Part shown: positions 44,496-56,261 of the stretch, piece after piece | How the letters are laid out: the number at the start of each line of letters is the position of its first letter | How positions within the stretch are numbered: the first letter of the stretch is position 1 | From: Silene conica | Taxonomy: Eukaryota > Streptophyta > Magnoliopsida > Caryophyllales > Caryophyllaceae | NCBI GenBank assembly: GCA_029255685.2 | Contig: CM055318.2 | Span: 34,894,001 to 34,958,000 of the forward strand | Direction of reading: 5' to 3' | Length of the DNA stretch: 64,000 nucleotides | Translations under genes and position numbers: made by a program | The notes under the pieces: model-generated | Database searches by the model: none | Told to the model about the DNA's origin: nothing | What the model saw: only the letters and a program-made list of their open reading frames with translations

Positions 44496-47084
44496 ACTCA
44501 TGTTATAAGATTAACCTTTGTATAATGATACAAGTTGTTAATATTAACCCTTTTTAATTGTTTTAAAGGGACTCCTTCCAAGATCTAGGGCAAGGAGAAA
44601 GGAGAGCTTGAAGTTCCTTCCATGGATGGCTAAGGTAGCATCCGAGATTGAAGACATGAAGAGCATGGCTCTAATTTTCATTTGATGTCTTCTTTCTTTT
44701 TGCATTTTAATTTAAGAACTTTGTATTTCTTGTACGACAAGAATATTGTTGAAACAATGGTTGTAATAGTGGTGACTTGGTTTTCAACCCAAGTCATCCT
44801 TTTGTTCTTGATCAAACATGTTGATTTTAAAATGCTTTTATGATACATAACATGAGTTGATACGATTTTCATAGATCGTAATAAAGTACCTTGAATGATT
44901 CACCGTACGAAAGAAATGATAGGATCATTATAAAAGTAATACGACTTACTTAAAAACGAGAATTGCATCCCGTGAAATACTTCAAATTCAAACATAAGAA
45001 CATCAGTTCATTATAAGATTTTCACCTTAAATGAAAGAAAATGTTAATATCTCAATACTCAAATTAATTCTTTATCCAATACATTGTTGACGGACGGAAA
45101 AATGCTATCCTTCTTAAATAACAGTTATTTTAAAGGATAGAGTGGGAGAAATTCTACGCCCGTAAACCAATGAAATAAACATAGAGAAGAGTCCTATAAG
45201 GAGTCCTTAAGAAGAACTCTAAAAGATTGGATAGAAGAAACTACGAGAGGACACAGAAGAAACTACGCGAGGACACAAAAGAAATGTTCCATATGTTGTC
45301 ATTAGTTCCTAGAGAGGATAAAAGGAATCGTGAGTGTTAACAGAAGGAAATCGTTTCCATGATGTTAATGTTTCTGTTTTATAAAGATAATAGAGGAGAA
45401 ATCGTCTCCCGTTCTCATGATAATACTAAGATTCTTTCCGTGGGAAAGAAAATCAAAATGAAATGTTCATTACGAGTTGAGAAAATGTTTGAAGTAAATC
45501 AAAATGAAATGTTCATTACGAGTTGAGAAAATGTTTGAAGTAAATCAAAATGAAATGTTCATTACGAGTTGAGAAAAATGTTTGAAGTAAATCAAAATGA
45601 AATGTTCATTACGAGTTGAGAAGATGTTTAAAGTGAATCAAAATGAAATGTTCATTATGAGTTGAAAAGATGTTACCTAATCACTATGAAGATAGTGGGA
45701 GTTATTAAACTATAAGATAGTAATATGGAATTCAGTGGGAGAAAAGTTATTAAGGAAACGAAACCTACCATTTAGAGAGAATGGTGATTCTTTAAAAAGT
45801 AAAGAATACGAGGTTTTCAATTCTAGATGAATGTATGTTGAGAACATAAATCATAAGTGAGTTTATTATATGATAATGAAACGTCACCGATCAGTTACAA
45901 GGTTTGGATTTGAATCCGAGACATGAAAATGTTAATTCATATAACCTTGATCAAAATGCCATAAGTTGAAATAAAGCCCTCTTTCGATATAAGTTCTCGA
46001 GGAGAACTAATGGATCGAATCTAGGTAGACTACAATATAAATTCTAGTACAATATGACTATGTTCATATAGGATGACATGTCATGAGTTTTAAGAAAATA
46101 GTGGGAGCTTCCTTAAAGTAAGGAGACTCGAGTCGGGTATAAGAGACTTGAAGCGTACTTGAATTAGATCATATTATACAAGATAATATGAGTCAAAAGG
46201 AAACCGAAATTTGTAGGTTTAAAAGATGTGAAAATAGGGTATATTCACATAATAAACCATTAATACAAATTGATGTATGATCATCAAAGATTGTTTATGT
46301 GGAGCAACAATATTGTATTGTTTGTTCGCACATAACAATCACTCTTATCGTTTGAGTTATTATTATTAATATTAACTCACAATTTATACTTTGTGAAATC
46401 CAAATGGGTTGTATGAGACAATTTGAACCCCATAAGTGAACTGGATTAACTTAGTATAGCCCATAGTCGCTTGCATGAGGTGACGTCTCGAAGCGACTAC
46501 AATGTGAGGCGATTGATGGCAAGTTCAAAAGTCATAGAGTCATATGGGATGACTAGTCGATCACATCGGCAGACTGTGTAACACTCTGTTGGGCATTTAG
46601 TGACCGCTTATAGAGTTCTGGAAATTTTATAATTAGCCTGGTCGTGGCGAGAGCTACTATATTATTCACATGAGTCGATTCTTTGACTTGAGACTGTTCG
46701 CCCAAGGTGATGCAGCCTCAGATTGACTTTGATTTTAGCTCTACGATCAACCGTTAAAGGGGGTCAAATGGGCTTCTTTTGGGTCATGATGAACTGTGTT
46801 AGTCGAAGGGAACAGTAGGATAGGAATTGTCCAACCCCTTGTCAGGGTTGTCTTAAATCTCAAGGCCACTCGAGGAGAAGTTTAACTGGAAATGCGTGGC
46901 CACGCTCGGAAGGTATCTATGGTAGATAATTCCGGTCAAAGCAGTTAAATCTCCAGATCGAGAAAACCGCTCAAGATATGATCAAATGCAAGTACGACCT
47001 GGAAGACACCTTGCATTGAGTGGGAGATGACGTAATAGGACAAGAGAATTGGTGACGCACACTTGTCGAGGACAAGTGGGCGAT
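44496..47084 (+). other. Non-coding 3' region of element B
   Basis: No Pol-like sequence. The first ~1.8 kb is AT-rich and unmatched in the window. From about 46400 to 47073 it matches the 3' untranslated region of element A, and it ends in the purine tract AAGTGGGCGAT (47074-47084). Confidence 0.8.
45451..45674 (+). repeat. Five-copy tandem repeat, 46-base unit
   Basis: Units start AATCAAAATGAAATGTTCAT at 45451, 45497, 45543, 45590 and 45636; the third has one extra base and the last is partial and more diverged. Confidence 0.95.
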
Positions 47085-48301
47085 TGTTGGGGAATGTGTG
47101 TCCTCAACAATAGTGCGATCACGACAGTGATAAAATCATTGTCATAAATCTTATGAAATGAATATGCAAGGGACGATCCAATATTGATTTAGTCAACTGA
47201 CCAACATTAATCGGTAATGATTGGCTGACTAGAGTTTAACATTACTGTCGTATGACGGTGGTGGTCAGTTGATCCCTTTAGGTCACACCTATAGGACTAA
47301 CCCCTTAAACGTATATTGATTAATTGTATAGGATACAGATTGATCGATATTCTTAAAACCGTATATTGAGAAATTAGAGGTTGAATCTTAAGGTAAGATT
47401 TATATTTGAAATTGAAATGTGTCAATTGTCAAATGTTAATCGATATTTATGAAATATCGAAATTAGTATAATGAATGGTTCATGGTTATGACAAACGTTG
47501 TTAATATATCGTATCGACGATTATTACGATAACCATATGTTGGGACAGTGATTTCGAATCACTCAATAATTTGTTAAATGTGATTTAATTAATTTAGAAA
47601 TATTATTTACGTGATAAGTTTATATTTTAAATTAATACAATTGTCATGTCACATATGATGTAACGTAATTGTACAAATTATAAAACGTAAAATGAAAGTG
47701 CATTTTACAGGTGCCGGTTTTGGTGATAATGTTTTATGGGTTGAAATATGAAATTAATACCCTAAAAACATATTGAGTAAATAGCCTTAATACCTAAGGT
47801 CATGTGCAAGACACAAATTGACTCTTTCACTACCCTAGACCTTGTGTCTCACGGCTAAACCCAACCCCAACCATCCCATTCTATAAATATGTAGTAATAC
47901 ACATATTCTAAGACTAATGAAAAACCTAGCTTCTTTCTAGTGTGAGAAAGTTTACTACAACCTCAATAATATTATCTTCATAATATTATCTATAATACTA
48001 CTATTAGTATTAGTATACGGTTTTAACCCAAATCCGTCTCCTAGCTCGGGTTCGGTTATTTGGTCCGTTTAAGGTAAGGTCTTGGTGCTCACTCATTGGA
48101 GGCAAGCTTACTTGGTTGCTCTTGGAGGATCGTCCTTAGCATATTTCGGACCGGTTGTAAGAATACGATTCTCATTATTTCCGCTTTTATTTTGCATGCA
48201 TAAGATTAGATCGTTTAAACTAAATTAATATGAGATTAATTAGTAAATTAGTAAGACTAATATATAAGAACTAGCTAGTATGACTACCTCGAGTTCCAAC
48301 A
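47085..48301 (+). repeat. 3' LTR of element B
   Basis: 1217 uninterrupted bases, TGTTGGGG to TTCCAACA. It gives the empty site for the CACTA insertion in the other LTR. Confidence 0.95.
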
Positions 48302-48650
48302 GATTTAATTGATGTGACGATGTGTCATGTAGGATATAATTGAGATGGTATGATTGAGTATAATGTTATGATATTGTGATTTGGGACCATTGTCGGGATA
48401 TGGTTCCAACTCCATGTTTGCCCCTTGTGGCTCCCATCACGAGGGGAGGTGCACATATAATCTGGGTACGCTCGTTACGATAAGCAAGGCTTAGATGATA
48501 CGGCTGTGGTCCCCATTGGCAGTGAGGATTACCTGTTGCGTTGGGTAATCTGGCAGGGCTACACGTTGCGAAGTGTAGTCGGTTATTATGATTATTAGAG
48601 TTGTGAGTTGTAATAATGAATGTGTATGATGTTTGCTGACACGGTCTGTC
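48302..48650 (+). repeat. Possible Gypsy LTR fragment, right part
   Basis: Continues the sequence left of element B. Non-coding and moderately GC-rich. It merges into the Athila-like remnant; the border is not clear. Confidence 0.3.
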
Positions 48651-49995
48651 GTATACACGGCCAAAGATAAAACCTAGTTACTACTAACTGAAACTAGTGG
48701 TAGTAGGGTCGAATCCACAGGGAGGCAGAGTTCTAACTAGTGGTCAGTTCATTGGTCACAATTGGGGGTTTGTTGTTGTTGTTGATAAACTACGAATTAA
48801 ACGGAAATAGAACAAAACAGGAATGAATCAAAGATGAAATTAATCAATAAAAAGGGGAATATGTCAGAAATCGGGTTATCGGGGTAATTCATGTCATGTG
48901 AGATAACTAGGTCAGTCGAGTCATTGACGAGGTGGGTAGTGATTATCTCCTTTTGGTCTCAAATCGCCCTAGACTCCCCCAACCAATCTTTCGATCTAGG
49001 AAGGTTATATCGATCATCCTAAACAAGCCTACTTTACCAATCTTTCGATCTAGGTTCAGTTTTACTAGATAAACTGGTCTCCTGCGTGCACTCATTTAAC
49101 TAGTTTTCTAATTAAATTGCTTAAAGATGAACTTCGTCACAGAGACGACTAACATGTCATTCCTACGACATTACTAACGCGACTTCCCTTATCCTAACAT
49201 ATTATGAAAATTACCTACGCATGGCTTCGGGATCTATGCTAACAATATCAGGATTAATAAAATGCGACATGATAAATAATGAAAATAAACTAAAGAACAT
49301 AAACAAGAAATGACAAGAATGAAAATAAGAGGAAAGGTTAAAAGGGAATTACAAATAACTTGGCAGGAATGATGAACGAAGATTCGGAAATGAACTACAA
49401 GATTGAATAATGAGAAAAGCAAAAGCTACTGATTATTTGAAAATGTGTAAAAATGAAAAGCAAGTAAAAAGTGTAAAGTGTCAAGTGATAGATGATTGAT
49501 AGGTTCCTGATTAGTGTTAACCTAATCCTTACATAGAGATTAGGTTAACTACTTAATCTTAAAACCTAAAACACAAAATGCGGAAATCCGGAGTAGTAAG
49601 TGAGTTGCTCGATCGAGTGCCAGAATCACTCGATCGAGCAACTATCCTTCCAAAACCCTTCGATCAAGCATTCTTCATCCTGCATCTCTTCGATCGAGTA
49701 ATTTCTGAACCTTCGAAACCACTGTTTTTCTTGTAGTCTCCTCGATCGAGTAAGAAACTACTCGATCGAGCACTTTCTCTGCTGCAACTACTCGATCGAG
49801 GTCTTATCAGATCAAAACGCTTCTTTGTTGTCAAGCTGCCTTTGTCCTTCATTTTTCTCCCAGCTAAGGCCCTTATCAGTCCAAAATGCACTTCTGAGGC
49901 TACGAGGTTCCTTGACTTTGTTCCATCTTCTAAAAATAGCCTACTTTTGACTTGAAAAACAAGGTTTTCGCAACTTATACATATTTTCCTGCAAA
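48651..49995 (-). mobile_element. Athila-like Gypsy non-coding region
   Basis: The left edge (CCAAAGATAAAACCTAG, then GTAGGGTCGAATCCACAGGG) resembles the LTR edge at 51680-51765 (CCCAAAGATAATATTTATAG, then GATCGATCCACGGAGA), so both look like LTR ends of related Gypsy elements. It continues to the degraded gag at 50010. No protein. Confidence 0.5.
49608..49800. repeat. Cluster of the palindrome CTCGATCGAG
   Basis: Perfect copies at 49608, 49629, 49741, 49761 and 49791, plus a near copy TTCGATCGAG at 49689 and a weaker TTCGATCAAG near 49660. Spacing is irregular, so this is not a simple tandem repeat. Confidence 0.9.
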
Positions 49996-50009
49996 ACCAC
50001 AAGAAATAC

Positions 50010-51580
50010 TCAAAGAAGCAAAACAGGGGCAAAATTGCACGTAAAACGACTGTCACCTTCAACCACTAACTCCTCTTCTTCTTGAATAGTCACCACCTTA
50101 GGTTTAGCTTTTGGCTTTTCAATATCCACCAATTGTCTACCATTTCTCAATGACACGACACTCACATTCTCCCAGGGATTCAGTACTGTTTGAGATGGTA
50201 GCACCCGACTATTTAGCTTCTAACCGATTGACCATAGTAACCAATTAACTCACTTGATTCTCAAGATTTTTAAAATTTTGCTTATTATCTGCTCGATCTT
50301 GAGTAACACTGAGAGTAAGAGCACGTATCGTATCTTCCGTAGGCATTGATGAGCTCGGTGGTGCTTGCTGAGCTACTTGTTGTGGCACTTGTTGAGTAAA
50401 TTGTTATCCTTATGGTCGCTGGAGAAACTGGCCTCTAGGAGGTACAGTTGATGGACCGACTTGAGAGTTTCCCCAACGGAAGTTAGGGTGAGCCTTCCAT
50501 CTTTCATTATAAGTATTAGAGCGTGGATCCCATTTCTTGTTTGAACTACTCTCTCATATACCATTCACCGTCTGAGAACCACCCTCTTGCATTTGAAGGC
50601 ACAGATCGCTGGGATGACCCTCAATACAACATATACAACAAACAACGGCCATTTGTCTTCCAAATAACATGTCACGTAGGGTGGAAGCAATATTATCAAC
50701 TTTCTCCTTCAAGCCAGGACTAACACCCATAACACTCACTCCTCTTCGTGATGGTCTCCTCTCAAACTGTCTAGAGGTCTCAGCTAGCTCTGTAATAACC
50801 TCCCAAGCCTCATCTGGATTCTTATTGGCTATATTTCCCCCACAAGCAGAGTGATTCATACGACGATCATCTTGGTTTAGCCCTCCACAAAAATACATGA
50901 TGAGATCTTGGTCAGAGTAACCATGGTAAGGACAACTATATCACAAAGCTTCTTAAATTTTTCAAGGAACTCATATATAGTTTCTCCGTCTTGTTGTTCA
51001 ACATTACTGATGGCTCTTTTCAGTTGAGATGATCGAGAAGGAGGAAATTATTTCTCCAAGACTGCCTTCTTCATACCTACCCAAGTAGTGATACTCCCCA
51101 CTAGTAGATAGTTTAACCAGTCTCTCGCATTGTCCTTCAAGGAGAAGGGAAATGCTCTCAATTTCAACTGCTCTTCTGTGACATTGGATGGCTTCATACC
51201 GGTGCAAACAATATGAAAATTTGAAAGATGCTTATTCGGATCCTCAATACTCATACCACTGAAACTGGGTAATTGATGTATCAAACCAGATTTCAGTTCA
51301 AAAGTAACTCCATCATAGAATGTTGGAAAAGTGATGCACAATGGTTGAACGTCAAGATTTGGAGCTGTAAGCTCCCTTAAGGTTCGAGTCTCTCTAGCCC
51401 TATTTCAGTAGTAGTAGAAATTTCCGAAGTGTCTGAATTAGAGTGTATATCCTTCTCGGAATCTGGGTGCTCAAAAGCAACTAGCAAACCTTCCCCGACT
51501 TGCCTTAACCTGAAAAATGTGCGTTCAATCTCTGAGTCACAAGGCTCGAGTGGTTGGTCAGCAGAACGAGTATTAGGCAT
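50010..51580 (-). pseudogene. Degraded Athila-like Gypsy gag
   Basis: Read on the minus strand the frames line up like an Athila/Tat Gag: 51377-51580 (MPNTRSADQ...), 51048-51341 with the Retrotrans_gag core (IEDPNKHLSNFHIVCTGMK; LRAFPFSLKDNARDWLNYL), 50554-50898 (DEAWEVITELAETSRQ) and 50010-50204 (VVSLRNGRQL). Several frameshifts and stops separate them. No protease or polymerase follows; the element is truncated before pol. In intact relatives this Gag forms particles for Ty3/Gypsy transposition. Confidence 0.75.
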
Positions 51581-51640
51581 AAACTAAAACAATAAAATTA
51601 AAGTCTACACTAACGAAACACAAAAATTAACTATTGCCTT

Positions 51641-51658
51641 CCCCGGCAACAGCGTCAA
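51641..51658 (-). other. Primer-binding site of the Athila-like element
   Basis: Minus strand TTGACGCTGTTGCCGGGG is close to TGGCGCCGTTGCCGGGGA, the tRNA-Asp-type PBS common in plant Gypsy elements, with two or three changes. Confidence 0.75.
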
Positions 51659-51664
51659 AATTTG

Positions 51665-53055
51665 GTGAGGCGAAGTCGTATGCTCCCAAAGATAATATTT
51701 ATAGCACTTAAAACCTTAAACTAATATAGTATATGGTAATATGGATCGATCCACGGAGAAGGCGATGTAATTTATTTGAATGATAGTATAGTAAATAAGG
51801 AACAATAAAAAAGGGTTTTGTGATTGAATAAACTATAATCTACTAAACAAACAATAAAGATGACTGAATTCAGATGATTAAAAGATCTTGGGTCAATAAA
51901 CATCCATTATCAACAAACTAATTGGTCTTCGATTGTCTTTAACTCAATTACTCTCAAGTACTTTATTGTGGAAATACAAGTTTCCTTCTTCCTCTTAAAT
52001 ATAGTCAACTAAGTCGAAACGCGATATTAGAAGACCCTAATTATTGAACAATCTAAGCCAATCGTCTAGATTTAATCCAACAATAACATTAACAATCCAA
52101 GGAAGCAATAAAGATAACGATATTTAACAACGCGGTTAACGATTCGAATTATATGTTTAGTCTCTACCTCGTCCTAATAACGATGAAACGCATACAAATA
52201 TTAGGGTAAAACTTGCTACTTTAGTCTAGATTAATTGAACAATCACGGATTCAATTTCTAAACATGCGATAGATTAAAGTAAACAATTACTAATTGATCA
52301 GATTAGCGAGAGAAAACAATAATCATAAAATACGAGCAAGAGACATAAACAATACTTTAGATATAAAAGGGAAAAAGAACAATCTCACAATTAATTAGTC
52401 GAAACTTCCGTTTATCGATCCAAGAAAAGGGAGGATTAGTTCCTCATAATTATTAAGCAAAAGAAATTAGGTTCTTCATAGTCTTTCCCATTTTAAAAGT
52501 TGAATAAATGATAAAGTGACGGATAAGCTAAATATTTAACCTAATATTCTTAAAAAACAATAGAAAAATAGCTGAAATAAGGAAATAAGGGAAATAAAAC
52601 ACGAGTTCCAGCAGCCACGCGTGCGACCTGCGCCTGGACGTGAGACCCGCGCCAATTGCTGGAATGCAAATTCACTCCTTCCTTCTTTTCTCTTCTTTGA
52701 TTGCCTTCATGTTGGGCCATCATGGGACAACCCCATGTGACATGTTTGTGGCCTTAGATCTTTATTTGATCCAAACCAATTCCCATAAGTCCAAGTTGAA
52801 CATATGTTAACCCAATATATTAGGCTTGGACTAATGTGTCAATCCACAAACCAGGTAAACTCCAATCCAAATAATACTCAAAACTCCATTGATTCATATT
52901 TCAACTTAATTACTCTTAAATTACTCTTAAATGTAATCAAAACCAAAAAATCGTAATTATACAATTACACCCCTACAAGCTACTCATTCCATCAATAACT
53001 CATCTAAATTAACACTTTTATGTGGTATTAAATACGTCTTATCACCATGATATCA
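51665..53055 (-). repeat. 5' LTR of the Athila-like element
   Basis: Lies directly upstream (minus sense) of the PBS. It starts TGATATCATGG at about 53055 and ends with CA near 51666. No coding frame. Borders are approximate because no TSD was found. Confidence 0.6.
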
Positions 53056-53227
53056 AAATCAATTACAATCATAAGTGGATCTCGTAAACACAATTTGAAC
53101 CAAACCACGCTTAGTGTCAGTGTTGAGAAAACATAAGTGGACGTCGTAAACAAATTTTGAGGGCCCGGCATAGTTGTTGCAAGAGCTCCCTATTACCTAT
53201 AAAACGTCACTGCTTATGTTTTAATAA

Positions 53228-53412
53228 GGAGTCTTACTTGTGACGGATAATACCCGTTACAAGATGAAAATGTATATTTTACTCTCACAATAAAGTAGGT
53301 AAGTTAGAGAAAATTGAGCATCTTATAAATATTGTCACTTGTATTATGTAAGAGGGGCACTATCCATTTTAAGTTTGTGACGAATAGTGCCGGCGTTGAA
53401 TGAGAATTTGTG
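53228..53412. mobile_element. Mutator-type MITE, copy 4
   Basis: Flanked by a perfect 12-base duplication ATGTTTTAATAA (53216-53227 and 53413-53424). Left end GGAGTCTTACTTGTGACGGA, right end ATGAGAATTTGTG. Non-coding. Confidence 0.8.
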
Positions 53413-53424
53413 ATGTTTTAATAA

Positions 53425-54010
53425 TCTGGTTTGACTCTTGATCATTCTTTATATCTGGTTATAGATTTACTGAATGAGGATTAGGGACTTTGACCTAAAA
53501 TTATGGATCGAGATTGGAGATTATGGGATATACGAGTATCTTGCCGGATATCCGTCAAGATTTAAAAAATGCCCTGACAAACTATATCAATAACATTGTC
53601 TGATTGACATAGTAAAAATAAAGCTTGTAATTAACTTCAGCATTATTATAGATGAAGGCAATGCTTATATTAGTGCCAACTTAACACTCTCATAATGGCA
53701 TACGATTAGTTAAAGGTCTTTATTGTCCAAACAACAAACTAATCTTACATTATCATTATCCTCAACTAATCTTTCATTATCATTTATGGTACCTGCAATT
53801 TACATTCACTCAATTAATTAGAAATTTTTACACAATGCTTTTCTACAAAAATATACATATAGCACATACATGCGGTTGTCGGTAGGTAAGTGGCAAGTGT
53901 AAATGAGGTAGGCACTGTTGAATTTACGTCGAGCGGATGACGCCTTTTATACTCAACTGAAATTCGAATGTAATCTACTACGGACATACATAAGCATGAC
54001 ATCATAGCCT
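53425..54010. other. Intergenic, no gene seen
   Basis: AT-rich, no supported feature. Confidence 0.5.
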
Positions 54011-54015
54011 CTAAA

Positions 54016-54668
54016 TGTTGGGTAATTTGCGTCTATAACCCACTTGCAACGGAAGCAATCAATTGACAAATAAACCGTAAAAGTAAATATATGTAAGCCA
54101 TAATAAGATGAGATAATATTTAGGGTCCCAGGGCAAAACCTTCCAAACCGGAAGTACCTAAAACCCACTAGCCAATACACTAGAATGAATCCACTATAAT
54201 AATAGCATCAGTACAACGTAACCGTTTCGAATTAAATACCAATCCGAAACCCATAATAATAATATAAGATAACAATCTTTAGCCCTCCAGTAATATTACT
54301 AAATGTCACAAATATTACCCCTAGAATAGCCTCCTAAATTATTGTATAAAAACACCCGTTATACGGCCTCTCACCCTCAAACCCCGACTTGTTATTTTAT
54401 ATACCAAGTCACGATCTTTGATATTTATTTGTGAGATACATTTTCCAAAGTATTAACACTCCTTATATAGCATTGTGAAAGTAATTTAACATCATAAATC
54501 ACTTCACGTTACAAACACATGCATTAAAAATAAATTCATATAATTCTCACCTTTTAACGTAATGTTAACAAATGAATTAATATTCATATAACATTAAGCA
54601 ATGTTACATGTACTTCAATAATACATGTAACACTTTCCATTAAGCCTTGTGTTGGATGTTACGCAACA
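54016..54668 (-). repeat. 3' LTR of the second gag-protease-only copy
   Basis: 653 bases; plus-strand borders TGTTGGG and CGCAACA. It lacks the insertion present in the other LTR. Confidence 0.9.
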
Positions 54669-54849
54669 AATCTCCCCCTCCAACACAAGAGATCACCAAC
54701 GAGGAATCAACCATTGACCTTTTTTTATTCACCAGTTGTGCACCCGAGTTACTATTCGGTCCTCACCCTAACGCAATATCACGACCAATGCACCTGTACA
54801 GCCTAAACCCAGTCAATAGCGTTAATTGACTCCGGAGAGAAACATCTCG

Positions 54850-56201
54850 CTCTCCATCTTCAAACGAGTAGGATTTTTTTTTTGCGCCCCTCCGTAGCCT
54901 GAAAAAAATTTACCTTCGTTGCCTTTTCCGCAAACGAAACACGTGCACGACTTTTCCGTTTCCAGCTATCCTATGAGGTTTTTACTGCATATGCATCCAG
55001 ACGGTATAAACCACAACGCAGCTCCCCTTTTATGAGGACCATAGAATCCTTAGTAACTTTCATTGCTCCCCTATGAGTTTTATACCCATAACCTTAGGAG
55101 TCGAGCTGACTAAGTGAAATTAGATTCCGACGCAACTTTGGAACATAAGTAACATTGTCCAAAGTGTGCACCATCCCATTTGATAATTTTAATTTCACCA
55201 CTTCAACACCAATGACATCAATCATTGAGTTATTAGCCAAACTTAATTTCTTAGTCACACCTTCGTGAAGCTCATCAGAACTATCCTTCCGGGTGCAAAC
55301 GTGGTTGACACAACCACAACCACAACCACAACCACAATCTAATATCCATTCTTCCTTGGAAGACACGTCGTTCACATTTGTGGCCGCAAATATGTCACTG
55401 TCATCAATAAGGAAAGAACCACTACTTCCTTCACCGGAAACCAAGTTGGTGTCACCCTTGTTTTCTTCATTTTCACATTTCTTAGGACAAAACCGCCTAA
55501 TATGCCCAAGGTCACCACACTTGAAACACTTCACATCATTATTAGAAGTGTTCTTGGATCGAGACCTGTCATGTTTCGATCCATACTCCCTGTTAAACAA
55601 TCGACCTCTCTCATCCCGAGCAACTGCAATTGTACCTGTACTGTCACTCCGTACCCCAGCCTTGTCCTTCTTCCTCGCATCAAAGGACAATAAAGCTGTT
55701 TGTGCTTGCTCCATTGTAATGGTGTCTTTCCTGCACAAAATAATATCCACATAAGTCTCATATCTGTCCGGGATAGAATTAAGGAGTAACATCGCCTTAT
55801 CTTCCTCCTTGAGCTTTACTTCGATCTTCTTTAACTCGTCTAACAGTCCATTGAACAAATTCACATGTCCAATTAATTTTTCATTGTCATCCATCCTCAA
55901 TCGATATAACCGTCGCTTCAAAAGCAACTTGTTAGTCCAACTTTTCCCATATCACTCACTAATGGAGAGTCGTCATCAAAAACACATTTGATGACGGAAT
56001 CCGGGATACACAACCTAATAGTACTTGCACACTTGGTGCAAACCTCTTCCCAATTGTCATCACTCATCTTCCCCGGTTTACCATCATCTCCTTTCAAGGC
56101 TCTAGCCAAGCCAGGATGAACCCAGAGATCCTTCATCCTTCTTTGTCATAGGGTGAAACTACTTTTATCGTCAAATTTGGTACTACAAATTGAGACCCCA
56201 T
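54850..56201 (-). pseudogene. Broken Copia gag-protease of the second copy
   Basis: Starts at ATG 56199-56201 (MGSQFVVP). Soon after come a frameshift near 56180 and a TGA where relatives have Trp (near 56145), a Gag part MKDLWVHPGLARALKG...NWEEVCTKC (55918-56136), another shift near 55930, then the main frame 55094-55927 with the knuckle CFKCGDLGHIRRFC and the protease region. There the catalytic DSG is changed to DCG and followed by a Cys-Gly run coded by a (TGTGGT)n expansion. The frame ends at a TAA replacing a Gln codon (55094-55096). Beyond it the basic-tail sequence of the first copy can still be recognised to about 54850. Confidence 0.85.
55318..55343 (-). repeat. Hexamer microsatellite in the protease active site
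   Basis: About four units of ACCACA (plus strand) at the codons just after the catalytic aspartate; the intact copy at 1-1124 has only one Gly-Cys pair here. Confidence 0.85.
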
Positions 56202-56261
56202 ATTTTACATCATTCCCAATTAAACCAGTCACCAGATCGAGCCTAGTAGGTCTGATACCAC

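Larger units (their letters stand above)
34673..48301 (+). mobile_element. Gag-only Copia LTR retrotransposon (element B), hosting a CACTA element
   Basis: LTRs at 34673-41241 (interrupted) and 47085-48301, 5-base duplication GATTT (34668-34672 and 48302-48306), PBS at 41244-41255 and purine tract at 47074-47084. The interior codes only for a Gag (43704-44495); integrase, RT and RNase H are absent. By eye the LTRs differ at about four of 1217 sites, so it is young. The leader and the 3' untranslated end match element A. The left LTR carries a complete CACTA insertion. Confidence 0.92.

Noticed and set aside
45451..45674. Regular 46-base repeats considered as a CRISPR array
   Set aside because: Units are contiguous without unique spacers and lie in a plant retrotransposon.
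49234..49422. 62-residue hydrophobic minus-strand frame
   Set aside because: Leucine/isoleucine-rich because of AT-rich sequence; in the Gypsy non-coding region.
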